Shown piece by piece: positions 61,513 through 64,000 of a stretch of 64,000 nt of DNA (its first letter is position 1; each line of letters begins with the position of its first letter). Position numbers and translations under genes: made by a program. This stretch comes from Frondihabitans australicus (lineage in GTDB: Bacteria; Actinomycetota; Actinomycetes; Actinomycetales; Microbacteriaceae), in the NCBI RefSeq assembly GCF_003634555.1, contig NZ_RBKS01000001.1, positions 1,736,001 to 1,800,000 of the forward strand, given 5' to 3'. The notes under the pieces were generated by a model, which worked only from the letters and a program-made list of their open reading frames with translations, did not search any database and had not been told where the DNA came from.

Positions 61513-61875
61513 TCAGGCTGCGATCGTCGAGAGGACGGCGTCGAGCCCCGACTCGAGGAGGCGCTCCCAGAACGCCTCCGCGTAGCCGGCGGCCCACTGC
61601 GGCGGCCGCTCGGCCGCGGCGTCGATCACCTGCATCGCCCAGGCCGCGTGGCCCTCGCGGGCCGCGAGACTCGCGGCGTCGGCGATGGCGACGAGGATGT
61701 CGTCGTACATCCGCACGCGGTGCTCGTAGCTGAGCCCCTCGACGTCGTCGCTCGCGTGGAACGCGGTCGTGAGCGCGCACTCGAGCCGCTTGATCGCACG
61801 GGGAAGGTCGCTCCCCCAGGTGGTCGCACGCGATTCGGCGCGTGCTGAAGTCTCGGTCGAGACCATTCGGGTCAT
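61513..61875 (-). CDS. Helical protein of unknown function
   Basis: 120 residues, acidic, helix-rich and Ala-rich (LPRAIKRLECALTTAFHASDD, AIADAASLAAREGHAAWAMQVIDAAAERPPQW). No known domain. The ATG at 61875 follows GAGGGGGG by seven bases. A GC-rich stem (61474-61496) follows its end. It is divergent from the FAD reductase; both start regions are near a TTGACA at 61898-61903. Confidence 0.7.
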   Translation of the reverse strand: MTRMVSTETSARAESRATTWGSDLPRAIKRLECALTTAFHASDDVEGLSYEHRVRMYDDILVAIADAASLAAREGHAAWAMQVIDAAAERPPQWAAGYAEAFWERLLESGLDAVLSTIAA

Positions 61876-61969
61876 GGTCCGCCCCCCTCAAGGCCAGTTG
61901 ACAGGATCCTACACGGCAGGGGTACACCGCACGAGCCCCTTTCTACCGACACGGCGTACCGTCCACCGC

Positions 61970-63151
61970 ATGGCAGACGACTACGACTACCTCATCGTCG
62001 GCGGCGGCATGGTCGCCGACGCCGCGGCCCGCGGAATCCGAGAGCGCGACGCGTCGGGGAGCATCCTGATCCTCAGCGACGACGTCGACGAGCCCTACAC
62101 GAGACCCGCCCTCTCGAAGAAGCTCTGGACGGATCCCGACTTCGCATGGGCGGACAACGACCTGCACACGGCCGCCGAGACCGGAGCGGAGATCCGCTTG
62201 TCCACGCACGTCGACCGCATCGACCGGGCGGCGCGCACGATCACGACGGGAACCGGCGAGACGGTCGGCTACGGTCGGCTCCTGCTGGCCACCGGTGGCC
62301 GCCCGAAGACGCTGGATCTGCCCGACGACGATGGCGTGATCTACTTCCGCACCGCCTCCGACTACCGGCACCTGCGCGACCTCGCAGGATCCGGGCGGCA
62401 CGTCGCCGTCGTCGGCGGCGGGTACATCGGCTCGGAGATCGCGGCGGCGCTGGCGCAGAACGACACCCGGGTCACCATCGTGTTCCCCGACGACGACCTC
62501 GGCGGCTCGACCTTCCCGGCGGACGTCGACGAGCGCTTCGAGTCGCGATTCCGCGACCACGGCGTGAGCTTCCTGGCCGGGCGACGCCTGGCTTCCGCCG
62601 CCGCCTCGGGCGACGGCTTCACGCTCACCCTCGACGACGGCTCGACGCTCGACGCCGACGGGGTCGTCATCGGGCTCGGCATCGAGCCCAACACCGATCT
62701 CGCCTCCGGTGCGGGGCTGCAGGTCGACGACGGCATCGTCGTCGACGCCCGGCTCGCGACCAGCGACCCGTTCGTCTACGCCGCAGGAGACGCGGCCAAC
62801 TACCCCGACCCGATCCTCGGCCGCCGGCGGGTCGAGCACGTCGACAACGCGCAAGAGCAAGGAGCCGTGGTCGGGCGCATCATGGCCGGCTCCGACGAGA
62901 AGTACACGCACACGCCGATGTACTACTCGGACGTCTTCGACCTCGGCTACGAGGCCGTCGGGCGCCTGGACTCCTCGCTCGAGACCGTCGAGGACTGGAA
63001 GGACGACGACTCGGTCGTGGTCTACTACCTCGACGACGGCGTGCCTGTCGGCGTTCTGCTCTGGAACGTGTGGGACTCGACCGACAAGGCGCGGCAGGTG
63101 CTCGCCGAGGGCTCGGCGCTCACCGCGGACAACCTCGTGGGGATGATCTGA
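61970..63151 (+). CDS. FAD/NAD(P)-dependent oxidoreductase (ferredoxin/rubredoxin reductase-like, AIF-like)
   Basis: 393 residues. YDYLIVGGGMVADAAARGIRE binds FAD, DVDEPYTRPALSKKLW and RLLLATGGRPKTLDLP are typical, and HVAVVGGGYIGSEIAAALAQN binds NAD(P). VYAAGDAANYPDP and VEHVDNAQEQGAVVGRIMAG close the FAD site; a C-terminal interface domain follows (about 310-393). It should shuttle electrons to a ferredoxin or dye-like acceptor. ATG 61970 has no ribosome site but TACCGT seven bases before it. A small HeH protein starts two bases after its stop. Confidence 0.92.
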   Translation: MADDYDYLIVGGGMVADAAARGIRERDASGSILILSDDVDEPYTRPALSKKLWTDPDFAWADNDLHTAAETGAEIRLSTHVDRIDRAARTITTGTGETVGYGRLLLATGGRPKTLDLPDDDGVIYFRTASDYRHLRDLAGSGRHVAVVGGGYIGSEIAAALAQNDTRVTIVFPDDDLGGSTFPADVDERFESRFRDHGVSFLAGRRLASAAASGDGFTLTLDDGSTLDADGVVIGLGIEPNTDLASGAGLQVDDGIVVDARLATSDPFVYAAGDAANYPDPILGRRRVEHVDNAQEQGAVVGRIMAGSDEKYTHTPMYYSDVFDLGYEAVGRLDSSLETVEDWKDDDSVVVYYLDDGVPVGVLLWNVWDSTDKARQVLAEGSALTADNLVGMI

Positions 63152-63153
63152 CC

Positions 63154-63438
63154 GTGGTGGCCAAGGCGACGAAGGCCGAACGCGAGAATCCTTCGCTCAA
63201 GGACCCCGACCTCTACGCCGAGCTCCGCGCGGAGGGAAACTCCGAGTCGAAGTCGGCGCGGATCTCGAACGCGGCAGCCGCGCGCGGTCGCACGAGCGTC
63301 GGCGCCAAGGGCGGCGAATCGGGTTCCTATGAGGACTGGACCGTGCCCGAGCTGAAGAAGCGGGCGAAGGAGATCGGCCTGACCGGCTACTCGCGGAAGA
63401 CGAAGGCCCAGCTCGTCGAGGCGCTGCGCGACAGCTAG
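63154..63438 (+). CDS. Small protein with C-terminal HeH/Rho-N-like (SAP-like) domain
   Basis: 94 residues, strongly charged. The N-terminal half (NPSLKDPDLYAELRAEGNSESKSARISNAAAARG) is the type of conserved stress/plasmid-stabilisation-like domain seen in actinobacteria. The last 35 residues (WTVPELKKRAKEIGLTGYSRKTKAQLVEALRD) form a helix-extended-loop-helix nucleic-acid-binding domain as in Rho N-terminus or SAP proteins. Start is GTG 63154 or 63157. It follows the FAD reductase by two bases and its stop codon overlaps that of the convergent Ku gene. Confidence 0.85.
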   Translation: MVAKATKAERENPSLKDPDLYAELRAEGNSESKSARISNAAAARGRTSVGAKGGESGSYEDWTVPELKKRAKEIGLTGYSRKTKAQLVEALRDS

Positions 63439-64000
63439 CCGGCCTTCTTCTTGCGGGCGGCGGGCTTCTTGGGCGCGGACTTGCTCGCGGCGGGCTTCTT
63501 CGCCGCGGACTTCTTCGCGGCGGGTTTCTTCGCCGGTGTCTTCTTCGCCGCGGGCTTCGCGGCGGCGGGCATCCTGGCGGCGCGGTTCCGCTCGACCGAG
63601 GCGCGCAGGGCGTCCATGAGGTCGATGACCTCGCCGCCCTTCTCCTCGCCGTCGTCCTCCTCCGACTCGCCGAACGTCGCCGCCGTGTCGAGCGCCTCGC
63701 CCTCCTTGAGCTTCGCGTCGATGAGCTGCTGGAGCTCTTTCTGGTAGTCGTCGCTGAAGTCGGCCGGCTCGAAGTCGTCCGAGAGGCTGTCGACGAGGCT
63801 CGCCGACATGTCGAGCTCCTTGTCGGTCACGCGCGTCGACTTCGACAGCGCCGGGAAGTCGGCCTTCCGCACCTCGTCGTCCCAGAGCAGCGACTGAAGC
63901 ATGAGCACCTTCCCCCGCACGCGCAGGGCGCCGAGACGGGTCTTCTGCCGCAGCGAGAAGTGCACGATCGCCGTCCGATCGGTCTCCTCGAGAGTGCGCC
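63435..64000 (-). CDS. ku: Bacterial Ku protein, C-terminal part (cut by window edge)
   Basis: 188 C-terminal residues of the homodimeric Ku that binds DNA ends in non-homologous end joining. RTLEETDRTAIVHFSLRQKTRLGALRVRG is the conserved strand/bridge region, MLQSLLWDDEVR and ELDMSASLVDSL are the C-terminal part of the core. The end is an extended Lys/Ala/Pro-rich tail (AKKTPAKKPAAKKSAAKKP) of about 45 residues, as in mycobacterial Ku, which helps DNA binding and ligase D recruitment. The start lies beyond base 64000. No ligD is in view. Confidence 0.95.
   Translation of the reverse strand, partial: RTLEETDRTAIVHFSLRQKTRLGALRVRGKVLMLQSLLWDDEVRKADFPALSKSTRVTDKELDMSASLVDSLSDDFEPADFSDDYQKELQQLIDAKLKEGEALDTAATFGESEEDDGEEKGGEVIDLMDALRASVERNRAARMPAAAKPAAKKTPAKKPAAKKSAAKKPAASKSAPKKPAARKKKAG

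Overview
The window looks like chromosome from a high-GC (roughly 70 %) actinobacterium, most likely of the family Microbacteriaceae. The evidence is codon usage with G/C at third positions, many GTG/TTG starts, a mycoredoxin, a maltokinase, a bacterial Ku with a lysine/alanine-rich tail, a HelD-type RNA polymerase recycling factor, and secreted GH6 and GH16 glycoside hydrolases. The genus cannot be named from sequence alone. I see no phage, integrase, transposase, plasmid, CRISPR or tRNA/rRNA feature. About 60 protein genes are supported; two (an M16 peptidase at the left edge and Ku at the right edge) are cut by the window ends.

Layout. 0-11.6 kb: the rpsO, pnp and M16-peptidase genes, normally near neighbours in actinobacteria, keep their order and strand but are separated by accessory genes (TetR, aldo/keto reductase, secreted lysozyme-like protein, acyl-AMP ligase plus membrane acyltransferase, MFS carrier). 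11.6-19.7 kb: VanZ and a NERD-like protein, a membrane metallopeptidase, apt, a secreted GH6 enzyme, a HelD ATPase, and an FKBP-aldo/keto reductase operon. 19.7-28.3 kb: an MFS exporter, a BrkB/YihY membrane protein, aspartase, a GNAT, a surface protein with two lectin-like repeats, and a MarR-quinone reductase operon. 28.3-38.1 kb: a GH16 enzyme with a structured leader, a PadR-controlled ABC exporter, a second lysozyme-like protein, a lipid kinase, and a phosphate transporter behind a PHO box. 38.1-52.5 kb: esterase, Na+/H+ antiporter, small membrane proteins, Nudix, prolyl oligopeptidase, CYTH-CHAD, maltokinase, pyruvate:quinone oxidoreductase, mycoredoxin. 52.5-64 kb: an AbiEi-like protein, a SNF2 helicase, a Rieske/FAD oxidoreductase, an APH-like kinase, a FUSC protein, an FAD reductase with a small HeH protein, and Ku.

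Regulation readable in the DNA. Three regulators sit next to clear palindromic operators (TetR 869-904, MarR 28344-28365, PadR 34175-34197), and the phosphate transporter has 11-bp-spaced PHO repeats (38081-38120). About twenty genes show a TANNNT -10 box only 6-8 bases before the start codon, the layout of leaderless transcripts. Operons are tight, with repeated GTGA/ATGA stop-start overlaps. Long hairpins of three sequence families occupy gene-end junctions; one family has two copies with a compensatory base-pair change.

The most unusual signals are an 11-mer (GCTCCTGCGCC) found at least 12 times across coding and non-coding DNA in several frames, the covarying hairpin family, and a two-part upstream element shared by two distant membrane/NERD gene promoters. 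No single gene cluster here can be declared a new system from sequence alone.
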